NCBI RefSeq assembly: GCF_000305785.2
Contig: NC_018868.3
Coordinates: 1,784,001 to 1,848,000, forward strand
DNA length: 64,000 bases
DNA from: Simiduia agarivorans SA1 = DSM 21679
GTDB lineage: Bacteria > Pseudomonadota > Gammaproteobacteria > Pseudomonadales > Cellvibrionaceae
Direction: 5' to 3'
Shown here: in pieces, positions 43,091-51,252 of the stretch
Position numbering within the stretch: position 1 is the stretch's first letter
Layout: each line of letters starts with the position of its first letter
The notes under the pieces: model-generated
Database searches by the model: none
What the model saw: only the letters and a program-made list of their open reading frames with translations
Told to the model about the DNA's origin: nothing
Program-made: the position numbers and the translations under genes

Positions 43091-45082
43091 TCAGAGCGGC
43101 TGAATGGAATAGGTCATCGCCTGATCATTCATACGCACCCGGTACTGACCGACAAGGTTGGTAAAAATATCCGCGCCGGTGCGTTCCAGACTGCCGTTTG
43201 CGCCATTGTCACCGTAGTTGTGTGACCAATCCGCATTGACATCGAACTTGAATCGCTGATTGGATTGTCCGTCAAAGTTAACCACCAGCTCCCACACATT
43301 ATTTGCCACCAGCGCCATAGGCGTGGCACTCCAGTTGTTGGCGGTGCCGCGGAAATACATTTGGGAGAAATTGCCGGCAAAACACGCATTGCATTGCCCC
43401 ACTTGCTCCAGCGTATAGCGCATTGTCTGATCGTTAACTGTCAGCCGGAATTCACCGGATGCGGTGGTATAAATATCCGCTCCGGTCTGATCCAGCACAC
43501 CATCGGCGCCGTTGTCGCCATAGTTCAGCGACCAATCGCCATACACATCTACTTTGAATCGCTGATTGGCCTGTCCATTCAACGTGAACGTCGCCTGCCA
43601 GGTATTGTCGGCCACCAACGTCATGGGCAGATTGCCCCAGCCGTTGAAGGTACCGCGCACATTCAGACTCGGCACATTACTGACCGGTGGGCAATCGGTG
43701 ACACAGCCGCCGCCCGCAAGCGCACCGCCATGAATGGCCGCCGCTGCATTAGCCGGCACATTAAAGGTGGCGTAACCGTTGGCCGCGACGCTGATCACGT
43801 CGCCGCTGCATTTGTCAGCGCCGGCCAGGACATTGCAATAGTTGCCCGCGGGCAGTCCGGTGTACAACGTCTGACTCAGGGCATAGCTTTCGTTGTTGAT
43901 GACAACAAACCCCTTATCACCGCGAGAAAACGCTATCTGATTTGCGCCGTTGTCCCACCAGTTGTTGACACTCCAGGCGCCAACCGTGAAGTTGCGGAAT
44001 TCCACCATGTTGGCGATATTGCCCCAACGGTGCTGACACACCCATTCACTGTTGCTGCAATTGGTCGCGCCCGCGGGAGGCCCGGCATCGGTGTCGGTAA
44101 ACTTGTAACCGGACATGACTTTCGGATAACCATAGGGATAAGCCAGCATAAATACGTTCGCCAGATTGTATTTGGTGCCTTCTTTATAGGTCAGATTACC
44201 GCCACCCCCATGGCCGCGTTCGCGATCATGGTTATCCACAAACACCACAGCCTTGTCTGACGCCTGCAAGCCCCAGGACGGGCCGAGCGTTTTCAGATTT
44301 TTTATCTGGCCGTTAAAATTTGCGGCGAGATCGGTACCGTATTTGAACTCGGTGACCGGCCCGATATAGGTGTATTGACCCGGTTGCACCGCCTCACCTG
44401 CGGCACCGATCACCTCAAGAAACGCCCACGGCCGTTGCGCCTTCGCCATCACCGTATCCAGTTCGCTGGGACGAATATGTTTGGCAGCATCAATGCGGAA
44501 ACCGGCCACCCCCCAGGAAGTCAGGCGCTTCATGTAATTGGCCACATAATCCTGCGGATAGCTCGCGCCGGTATTCAGATCGGGCATGCCATAGAGCCCG
44601 CAATCCCAGACGTTATTCGCATCGCCGTAATTGCTGATGGTGCAATCGGAATGAAAGTCCTGACCGGAAAGCTCAGGGTAGTTGCGCGGTGTCCAGCTGC
44701 TGCCACCGGATGCCACATTACCGTGGCCCTGGTAACTGGCCCAGTTATTCATCACCACGTCCACATAGATTTTCACGCCAGCCGCATTGCAGCGGTTCAC
44801 CATATTCTTGAATTGGGTTTCGTTTCCCGAACGGCTGGTAAGGTTGTTGTAGGATACGGGCTGATAGCGGGTCCACCAGTATGGCCCGGCCGTGTGTTCA
44901 TGGGGCGGAGATACCTGAACGGCATCGAATCCTTTTGGCCCCAGAAAACTTTCACATTCTGTGGCGATGTCATCCCACTTCCATTCAAATAAATGGACAA
45001 ATGCAGTACCTGCCGATGCGACAGATGAGAAACTACTGGCAGCAAATGCCAGCGCTCCGATGAGCGGTATAGATGTTTTCAT
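43091..45082 (-). CDS. Secreted alpha-amylase (GH13) with two C-terminal starch-binding-type modules
   Basis: Predicted secreted starch hydrolase of 663 residues. A signal peptide (PLIGALAFAASSFSSVASA) precedes the GH13 barrel. The nucleophile is Asp198 in GVAGFRIDAAKHI, the acid/base Glu223 in WAFLEVIG, and the transition-state Asp286 in FVDNHDRERG. The calcium/chloride region resembles animal-type bacterial amylases (VDVVMNNWA). A domain C of about 90 residues follows, then two related beta-sandwich modules of about 90 residues each (SLNVRGTFNGWGNLPMTLV and QMYFRGTANNWSATPMALV, sharing NQRFKxDVxxDWSxNYGDNG). These probably bind starch. ATG 45082 was chosen for the signal peptide. Upstream lie two palindromic operators. 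Confidence 0.96.
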   Translation of the reverse strand: MKTSIPLIGALAFAASSFSSVASAGTAFVHLFEWKWDDIATECESFLGPKGFDAVQVSPPHEHTAGPYWWTRYQPVSYNNLTSRSGNETQFKNMVNRCNAAGVKIYVDVVMNNWASYQGHGNVASGGSSWTPRNYPELSGQDFHSDCTISNYGDANNVWDCGLYGMPDLNTGASYPQDYVANYMKRLTSWGVAGFRIDAAKHIRPSELDTVMAKAQRPWAFLEVIGAAGEAVQPGQYTYIGPVTEFKYGTDLAANFNGQIKNLKTLGPSWGLQASDKAVVFVDNHDRERGHGGGGNLTYKEGTKYNLANVFMLAYPYGYPKVMSGYKFTDTDAGPPAGATNCSNSEWVCQHRWGNIANMVEFRNFTVGAWSVNNWWDNGANQIAFSRGDKGFVVINNESYALSQTLYTGLPAGNYCNVLAGADKCSGDVISVAANGYATFNVPANAAAAIHGGALAGGGCVTDCPPVSNVPSLNVRGTFNGWGNLPMTLVADNTWQATFTLNGQANQRFKVDVYGDWSLNYGDNGADGVLDQTGADIYTTASGEFRLTVNDQTMRYTLEQVGQCNACFAGNFSQMYFRGTANNWSATPMALVANNVWELVVNFDGQSNQRFKFDVNADWSHNYGDNGANGSLERTGADIFTNLVGQYRVRMNDQAMTYSIQPL

Positions 45083-45255
45083 TGCGACTACCCTGATTAT
45101 CATTATGTTGGGCAATTCGGCTCTCAACCGGCAGCCGATGCCGATCGACGAGAAGGCAAATCAATGGAGAGAGAAGTTCCCGGACTCCATGGTTATCACG
45201 CCTGCGATTAACGCAGCCAACATTAAAGCCGGAATAAAACTGGACGCTCAAACCA

Positions 45256-45288
45256 CTGCATACGTATGCAGGTTTGAATACGTATGCA
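45256..45288 (-). promoter_or_regulatory. Tandem palindromic operators upstream of the amylase gene
   Basis: CTGCATACGTATGCAG (45256-45271) is a perfect 16-bp palindrome. A second half-conserved copy, TGAATACGTATGCA (45275-45288), has its centre 18 bp away. The ATACGTAT core is palindromic with the central CG step common in LacI-family operators. They lie about 175 bases upstream of the start codon, between two leftward genes, which suggests an independent maltose- or starch-responsive promoter. Confidence 0.55.
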
Positions 45289-45296
45289 GCCGCGCA

Positions 45297-46061
45297 TCAA
45301 TGGTGGCTTAACAGGCGCTCGCCGGCGGAACCTTTAATGACCCGCGTACCCGGTTGAAGCGGGTTGTCGGTACACACCATGAACAAACCACAAAAGTACT
45401 CTGTGGATGCCGGGATGCGAGCGGCCTTGAGTTCATTGAGCTGGAGTTGATGCCGGGCATCCAGCACCACATCGGCAACGGGGTGTTTTCTTTCCCCCCC
45501 GAACCCCCACGCCCGGTTAATATGACGCAAGGTTTTCCGACCGGCCAATGACGCGGAATCCGACAAGGTCTGATAGCCCGCCAGTGCCGCATCGATGTCC
45601 GGTACATTGGCAACTGCCGACAGCATTTCACAACCACATTGGGTCGACTGGGATAAAAAAATCACCTCGTCATTGTGGCCACGGAGACACAGTCGTTCAG
45701 CGTCAGCCTCTGTCAGGGATTCGAAAGGCGAATCAGCCACACCTTGTGCAACGGAGGGTAAGTGAGCAACCTCCAGATGCAAGCCGAACCAACCTGCGGT
45801 GCGGAAAGGGTCGGAATGCCCTGCAGATCGGGCTTCCACCAGCCAGATCGTCGGCTGACCCGACGGCTCACACAGGGCCACTACAGGCGCACCGGCCAAT
45901 ACCGGCGCCAACCAGGCAGACGCTTGCGAACGCGTCAATGTTGAGGGCGCTGCCGGCTGAACCGGCAACAAGCGCTGATAAGCGGCGATACTGGCGGCTA
46001 AATCCCGGGTCAGAATGACTCCCTGAAGGACAACCGGATGGTCAGAATTGGCATTATTCAT
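45297..46061 (-). CDS. Glyoxalase/VOC-family protein
   Basis: Predicted cytoplasmic protein of 254 residues with two VOC-like halves. The first has GVILTRDLAASIAAYQRLLP and FGLHLEVAHLPSVAQGV; the second GCEMLSAVANVPDIDAALAGYQTL. This is the double-module pattern of vicinal-oxygen-chelate enzymes, which use a metal to act on small thiol adducts or aromatics. Metal ligands are not obvious, so a binding-only or resistance-type role is possible. ATG 46061. It lies between the amylase operators and the divergent small membrane protein gene. Confidence 0.72.
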   Translation of the reverse strand: MNNANSDHPVVLQGVILTRDLAASIAAYQRLLPVQPAAPSTLTRSQASAWLAPVLAGAPVVALCEPSGQPTIWLVEARSAGHSDPFRTAGWFGLHLEVAHLPSVAQGVADSPFESLTEADAERLCLRGHNDEVIFLSQSTQCGCEMLSAVANVPDIDAALAGYQTLSDSASLAGRKTLRHINRAWGFGGERKHPVADVVLDARHQLQLNELKAARIPASTEYFCGLFMVCTDNPLQPGTRVIKGSAGERLLSHH

Positions 46062-46126
46062 GATGACAGCCTGCGTATTTTGCCCCTGATGTGCAAGAAA
46101 GCACCGATCAATGGGGCATTAGTCCG

Positions 46127-46132
46127 TATAAT
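46127..46132 (+). promoter_or_regulatory. Consensus -10 box of the small coiled-coil gene
   Basis: A perfect TATAAT stands 30 bases before the GTG start. A -35 hexamer is not evident. Confidence 0.45.
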
Positions 46133-46161
46133 GGTCCTCATTTACAGCATAGGTATACCCG

Positions 46162-46476
46162 GTGTCCCTCGAACAACTGGTACAAAATATCGACACGCAG
46201 GTGGCCAACCTGGATGAAAAACTGGCGCAATGCCAACAACAGCTGGCGGGATGCGATCAGAAACGTCAGGTGTTTCTCGAGCGGGAGATAACCGCACTTA
46301 AGAACACACGTACCAAATTGATCAAATCCCGATCACTCGCTGTACAGGCGCACAAATTGCGCCACAACCTTGAAGACGATAACGCAATGACATCTGCGCG
46401 CCCGAATTACTGGCGCATTGCTGCAATTATCCTGGTTGCCATTCTTGCATCCATTGCCACCCTACTATTGACCTGA
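46162..46476 (+). CDS. Small tail-anchored coiled-coil membrane protein
   Basis: Unrecognised 104-residue protein. Residues 1-65 form a charged coiled coil (LVQNIDTQVANLDEKLAQ, LEREITALKNTRTKLIK). One membrane helix ends it at about 84-103 (WRIAAIILVAILASIATLLL), so the coil faces the cytoplasm. The start is GTG with AGG 9 bases upstream and a good -10 further up. No neighbour suggests a function. Confidence 0.65.
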   Translation: MSLEQLVQNIDTQVANLDEKLAQCQQQLAGCDQKRQVFLEREITALKNTRTKLIKSRSLAVQAHKLRHNLEDDNAMTSARPNYWRIAAIILVAILASIATLLLT

Positions 46477-46624
46477 GCAATAACGCCCATTACATAGGTG
46501 CCGGCGAAAGCCGGGGCACATGTCGCTTTGGGAATAGCTAAGCCAAATCCGTTCACGTACAGTTCGCGCCGGCGCCCGTGGGTCCCGCACGCGCCGCATA
46601 ACTACAACCATTATGGAGAGAGAA
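46477..46624. other. Leader region of the second TonB receptor gene
   Basis: It contains a hairpin TGCCGGC / GCCGGGGCA with a GAAA loop (46500-46521), similar to many stable RNA hairpins but without a T-run. The rest shows no gene and no copy of the uronate-locus dyad. Confidence 0.5.
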
Positions 46625-48937
46625 ATGAATCACGCACTGATGAAGAAGCCTCTGGTTGCCGCATTGGCCGCCGTTGCACTGGGCGCCAGCGGCATCCAGG
46701 CCCAGGTCCTTGAAGAAGTAGTTGTTACCGCACAAAAACGCGCACAAAGCCTGCAGGATGTGCCAGTCTCCATCAATGCGCTCGCAGGCGACAAATTAAC
46801 CGAAGCCAACCTGACCAAGATGGAAGATGTGACGGCCTATGTGCCCAATCTGTCCATGAGTGAGACTGGCATTGGCACACAGATTTTCATCCGCGGAATT
46901 GGCTCGGGCATCAACCAGGGTTTTGAGCAATCTGTTGGCACCTACATCGATGGTATCTACTACGGTCGCGCCCAACTTTCACGCGCACCCTTTATGGATG
47001 TTGAGCGCATTGAAGTGCTGCGCGGCCCACAGGGTATCCTGTTTGGCAAGAACTCCATTGCCGGTGCCATCAACATGGCCACCGCGAAACCCACCGATGA
47101 GCTGGAGCTGAAAGCCGGTATCGTTTACGAGCCCCGCTTCGATCAGCAGGAAGTGAACCTGGTAGCCTCTGGCCCTCTGGCCGACAATCTGCGCGGCCGC
47201 CTGGCGGTCCGTGGTTACAATGACGGTGGCTACATCGAAAACACCCTGCAGAACCGCGACGAACCCCAGCGCGAAGAGCGCGCCATCCGCGGCACCCTGG
47301 TGTGGGATGTGACCGACAGTTTCGACATCACCCTGAAAGCCGAACGCGACACCTTTGACGTGAAAGGCCGCCAGATCGAAATCGTTCAGGAACAACCCCG
47401 CGGCGACGGCGTGGTGTACAGCCAGATTCTGGCCAACCTGTCCCAGAACCCCGCCCTGCTGGACGGCGCCCAGGACTACAAGCGCCAGTCTGACAGCCCA
47501 GAGTTCTCCGACAATACCATCGACAATCTGACCGTCACCATGAACTACGACGCTGGCTTTGCCACCCTCACCTCGGTGACCGGTTCCGTGCGTTATAAGT
47601 TTGACGAAAACTGCGACTGTGACTTCACCGGCGGCGACATTTTCAACATTGAATCCGGTGAAGAATACCGTCAGTTCAGCCAGGAGCTGCGTTTGGTCAG
47701 CCCCGGTGGCGACACCGTAGACTGGATTGCCGGCGTGTTCTACCAGTCAAACGAGCTGGACTACAACGAATACACTTATTTCTCTGACAACAGCCTGCTG
47801 GGTCTGGTTAATCCCCAGCTGGCACTGATTCAGGGCACCAACGTTACGCGTTTCTACGAACAGGATTCCACTGCCGCCGCCATCTTTGGTCAGGCGACCT
47901 GGAACATTAACGAATCCTGGGCGTTGACCGTGGGCGGCCGTTATACCGAAGAAGAAAAGGACGGCAGCCGCGTAATGGACATTCTGAACACCGCAAGTGG
48001 CCAGCAGGATCCCATCGCGGCGATGGTGGTTAAAGGCGCCTTCAACGTAGATACCGAATCCCTGGCACTGGCCAATCCGGCAGCACCCGGTCACGACCTG
48101 AACGGTGACCGCGATGAGTCCGCGTTCACGCCGTCGGTTAACCTGCAGTACATCATGAACGATGACGTGATGTTCTACGCAAGCTATGCCACCGGTTACA
48201 AGTCTGGCGGTTACGACACCCGCGCCAACCAGATTTCTTCGTTCGAGTTCGATCGCGAAGAAGCCACCACCTATGAGATCGGTACCAAAACCCGTTTCCT
48301 GGATAATGCCGCTGAACTGAACGCCGCTGTGTTCTTCACCTCCTACGAAGACCTGCAAACATCTCAGTTTGACGGTGCTCTGGGCTTCGTCGTGGCCAAC
48401 GCCAAAAAAGCCGAAGTGAAAGGCTTTGAACTGGATGGTCGTGTGGCCCTGCCCTATGGCCTGATGTGGACCGCCGCACTGGGTTACCTGGAATTCGAAT
48501 ACAAAGACTTCGAAAACGGCAACTGCTACTACGGTGAGCCCACCAATGATCCGCAAGGCATCATCTGTGATTACACCGGCAAGCCTTCCCAGTACACACC
48601 CAAGTGGAGCGGTTCTACTTCGCTCGAGCACGCCTATGATTTCAATGGCGACCTGAGCCTGCGCTCCACCGTTGATGTGACTTATCAGGGCAAGCAGTTC
48701 ATTCACCCCAACCTGGACCCCAACTGGGAATACACCCCGGGCTACAAAGTGAATGGCCGTATCGCGCTGGAAGCGGACAGCTGGACTGTGGCACTGGTGG
48801 GTAAAAACCTGACCGACAAGGACAACCTCACTTACGTGAACACCGCGCCGCTGTCGACCACCTTCGGTGCCCAGGCCTTCTACGGCTTTGTTGAGCGCCC
48901 CCGCACTATCGCCCTGCAGGCCGACTACCGCTACTAA
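46625..48937 (+). CDS. TonB-dependent receptor
   Basis: Predicted outer-membrane receptor of 770 residues. The signal peptide is MNHALMKKPLVAALAAVALG (cut after IQA). It is followed by a TonB-box-like VLEEVVVTAQKRAQSLQDVP, a plug with TQIFIRGIGSGINQGFEQSV and VERIEVLRGPQGILFGKNS, and a barrel with SYATGYKSGGYDTRANQIS. Of the iron-siderophore-like receptor class common in Sphingomonas and marine gammaproteobacteria; the substrate is unknown. ATG 46625 has GGAGAG upstream. A strong terminator follows 80 bases downstream. It is not part of the uronate locus, and no known operator is visible. Confidence 0.94.
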   Translation: MNHALMKKPLVAALAAVALGASGIQAQVLEEVVVTAQKRAQSLQDVPVSINALAGDKLTEANLTKMEDVTAYVPNLSMSETGIGTQIFIRGIGSGINQGFEQSVGTYIDGIYYGRAQLSRAPFMDVERIEVLRGPQGILFGKNSIAGAINMATAKPTDELELKAGIVYEPRFDQQEVNLVASGPLADNLRGRLAVRGYNDGGYIENTLQNRDEPQREERAIRGTLVWDVTDSFDITLKAERDTFDVKGRQIEIVQEQPRGDGVVYSQILANLSQNPALLDGAQDYKRQSDSPEFSDNTIDNLTVTMNYDAGFATLTSVTGSVRYKFDENCDCDFTGGDIFNIESGEEYRQFSQELRLVSPGGDTVDWIAGVFYQSNELDYNEYTYFSDNSLLGLVNPQLALIQGTNVTRFYEQDSTAAAIFGQATWNINESWALTVGGRYTEEEKDGSRVMDILNTASGQQDPIAAMVVKGAFNVDTESLALANPAAPGHDLNGDRDESAFTPSVNLQYIMNDDVMFYASYATGYKSGGYDTRANQISSFEFDREEATTYEIGTKTRFLDNAAELNAAVFFTSYEDLQTSQFDGALGFVVANAKKAEVKGFELDGRVALPYGLMWTAALGYLEFEYKDFENGNCYYGEPTNDPQGIICDYTGKPSQYTPKWSGSTSLEHAYDFNGDLSLRSTVDVTYQGKQFIHPNLDPNWEYTPGYKVNGRIALEADSWTVALVGKNLTDKDNLTYVNTAPLSTTFGAQAFYGFVERPRTIALQADYRY

Positions 48938-49018
48938 GCCCGCAGGCACACGATCACCGGGGAGAATCCTCTTCGACTCCCCCGGTGTTTCTACACTTTG
49001 CTGCTGTAGAAACCTTCC

Positions 49019-49042
49019 GCCCCTGCATTGCAGGGGCTTTTT
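49019..49042 (+). terminator. Terminator of the second TonB receptor gene
   Basis: An 8-bp stem GCCCCTGC / GCAGGGGC with loop ATT is followed by five T. Two further hairpins (CACCGGGG / CCCCGGTG and GTTTCTACA / TGTAGAAAC) lie between it and the stop codon. Confidence 0.9.
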
Positions 49043-49160
49043 ATTGCCCGTTAAATGCCCTGCCACACACGGTGACCGGGCGGTTCAGTGGCTTTCCCTC
49101 CTGTTCCGCCGACAGTAAACTTGACCAGACTTCAAATTTCAGTCACTGATCGGTACAGCT

Positions 49161-50147
49161 GTGCAATTTACAAGTCTTGGAAACTGGTTCACCCATTTGC
49201 CGGATACACTGTCTGACTACGGTGTCGACGGTGACGCTTTGTTGGCAGAACTGGGGGTTGAGCAGGCACCGGACCGTCTGCCCACCCAGCTCACAGCCCA
49301 CGCCTGGCAATTGGCGGCCAACCGCAGCGGCAACCCCGCCATCGCGCTGCAGGCTGCCGGTAAAATCAAACCCACCGATTGGGGCCCGCTCGGCCTGGCG
49401 GTTCAACATTGTCAGAACCTCCGGGACGCCATTGCCCTGTGCTTGCGCCACCCGGGTTACATCAGCAACTCAGTGTCCCTGCAGTGGCAGCCCCATCCCG
49501 ACGGCATGGCGTTGATTGTCCGCCCCCTGTCCGGGCAACTGCCGGGCCACGAGTCGATGGAGTTTGGCATGGCGGCCGGACACAGCATTTTGCAACGCGC
49601 ACTCGGCCGCCCACTGGCTTTGTCCAAACTGGTGCAAACGCGGCGTGAACCCGCCGATATCAGCCCGTGGCAACGCCACTACCACTGCCGGCATGTCGAC
49701 TTTGGTGCCGAGTTTGGCTGCAAGGTATACACCGATGCAATGCTGGATCTGCCGTTTCCGGACGCAGATCAAGCCGCGTGTGAACATTTCGAACAGCAAA
49801 TACAGACACTGCCCAGCGCGGCCGTCACCGATCCCTGGCTGGCAAAAGTCGAACAGGAAATTTTACGTGGGCTCACTCAGGGACGATGTGATCAGCGCGC
49901 GGTGGCCGAGGCGCTTGAGATCAGCCCCCGGCATCTGCAACGGCAATTCAAACAGCGCCAGTTGCGGTTTACCCAGCTGGTGGATGACTTGCGGGCCGCG
50001 CAGGCCATGCGCTTATTGGCAGCCAATCGCTCACTGAACGATATCGCTCTGCAACTGGGTTTTTCCGATCACAGTAATTTCTCGCGCGCGTTCCGCCGCT
50101 GGTATGGCGTGTCACCCTCGGACTATCGGGGCCGCGACAACCGATAG
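49161..50147 (+). CDS. AraC-family transcriptional regulator
   Basis: Predicted DNA-binding regulator of 328 residues. The N-terminal 225 residues resemble the arabinose-binding-like domain of OruR/ArgR-type AraC proteins (FTSLGNWFTHLPDTLSDYGV, GPLGLAVQHCQNLRDAIALC). The C-terminal AraC domain has two helix-turn-helix motifs: VAEALEISPRHLQRQFKQRQ and LNDIALQLGFSDHSNFSRAF, followed by GVSPSDYRG. Start GTG at 49161. It may control the efflux operon that follows at 55 bases or the receptor before it. Confidence 0.93.
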   Translation: MQFTSLGNWFTHLPDTLSDYGVDGDALLAELGVEQAPDRLPTQLTAHAWQLAANRSGNPAIALQAAGKIKPTDWGPLGLAVQHCQNLRDAIALCLRHPGYISNSVSLQWQPHPDGMALIVRPLSGQLPGHESMEFGMAAGHSILQRALGRPLALSKLVQTRREPADISPWQRHYHCRHVDFGAEFGCKVYTDAMLDLPFPDADQAACEHFEQQIQTLPSAAVTDPWLAKVEQEILRGLTQGRCDQRAVAEALEISPRHLQRQFKQRQLRFTQLVDDLRAAQAMRLLAANRSLNDIALQLGFSDHSNFSRAFRRWYGVSPSDYRGRDNR

Positions 50148-50202
50148 CGCATACTCCCTGTGCTACTATTCGGCCAAATACCACGCTCAGGGAGAGTCAC
50201 GC

Positions 50203-51252
50203 ATGCGCTCATTCACTTGGCTGATCGGCATTGCACTGATTGCCGGCTGCACCGAAAAACCCGCCCAACCCCATCACGTCGTCCAGCCCGTCAAAGTCAT
50301 CCAGGTCAATGCGGGGGGCGCTATGTCGCGAGACATTCCCGGCGTGGTGCGCGCCTCCCAACGTGTGGATCTCGCGTTTCAGGTGCCAGGGCGACTGACC
50401 AGCTTCAGCCTGAAGGAAGGCCAGACCATCAAACAGGGCCAGGTTATCGGCGCACTCGATAACACAGACTACAAAGCCACACTGGACGCAGCCCGCGCCG
50501 ATGCCGATCAGGCCAAAGCAAATTTTGACCGGGCGGAAGAACTGATCGCGAAAGATTTCATCTCCAAGATGGATTACGACAAATTGAAAGCCGGCTACGA
50601 AATCGCCCGCTCAAATCTCGCCAAAGCAGAAAAAGCCTATAACGATACCCGCTTACTGGCACCGTTCAGCGGCGTAGTCGCGCGCAAATACGTGGATAAT
50701 TTCGAAGAAATTCAGGCCAAGCAACCCATCATCAGCCTGCAGGATAAAGACAACCTGGAATTGGTTGTGAACGTGTCTGAAAATCTTCTTGCGCGTTCGC
50801 GCGAGCAGGATCGCAGCTCACTGACGATGGTAGCGAGTTTCGATGCGCTGCCGGATCTGCGCTTTGAATTGTTCGTCAAAGAGTTTACCACCGAGGCCAA
50901 CCCGACCACCCAGACATTCCAGTATGTACTGGGCATCAAAGATCGTCAGGGCGCGAATTTACTGCCCGGCATGACCGCCAACGTCACCGTGACAAATAGC
51001 AGCGAATCCGGCCAGGCGCTGGTTGTCCCTTTACAGGCGATCGCTGCAGACACCAGCGGCAATAAAATCGTCTGGCGCCTGGATGCAGACAATCGCGTAT
51101 CGCCCCAGCCGGTGACATTGGGCCTGCCCGTCGGCAGTGAAAGCATCCAGATTCTGCAGGGTTTGAATGCCGGCGATACCGTGGCCATCGCGGGATTGAG
51201 CGCATTGACGGATGGCCTTGAGGTGAAACCCATCACCGAGGTGCGCTACTGA
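50203..51252 (+). CDS. RND efflux periplasmic adaptor (membrane fusion protein)
   Basis: Predicted inner-membrane lipoprotein of 349 residues linking the RND pump to an outer-membrane channel. The lipobox is LIGIALIAGC (Cys16). Domains run in the usual order: barrel-sandwich hybrid (FQVPGRLTSFSLKEGQTIKQ), coiled-coil hairpin (ADADQAKANFDRAEELIAKD), lipoyl-return (DTRLLAPFSGVVARKY), beta-barrel (LEFF-like RFELFVKEFTTEAN), and membrane-proximal domain (VPLQAIAADTSGNKIVWRL). ATG 50203 has GGGAGAG. It is coupled to the permease gene by TGATG. No outer-membrane channel gene is beside it. Confidence 0.95.
   Translation: MRSFTWLIGIALIAGCTEKPAQPHHVVQPVKVIQVNAGGAMSRDIPGVVRASQRVDLAFQVPGRLTSFSLKEGQTIKQGQVIGALDNTDYKATLDAARADADQAKANFDRAEELIAKDFISKMDYDKLKAGYEIARSNLAKAEKAYNDTRLLAPFSGVVARKYVDNFEEIQAKQPIISLQDKDNLELVVNVSENLLARSREQDRSSLTMVASFDALPDLRFELFVKEFTTEANPTTQTFQYVLGIKDRQGANLLPGMTANVTVTNSSESGQALVVPLQAIAADTSGNKIVWRLDADNRVSPQPVTLGLPVGSESIQILQGLNAGDTVAIAGLSALTDGLEVKPITEVRY

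Noticed and set aside
47747..49066. Long open frame (439 codons) on the minus strand opposite the second TonB receptor
   Set aside because: It lies antisense to a clear receptor gene and through its terminator; the composition is rich in Gly, Val and His as expected of a shadow.
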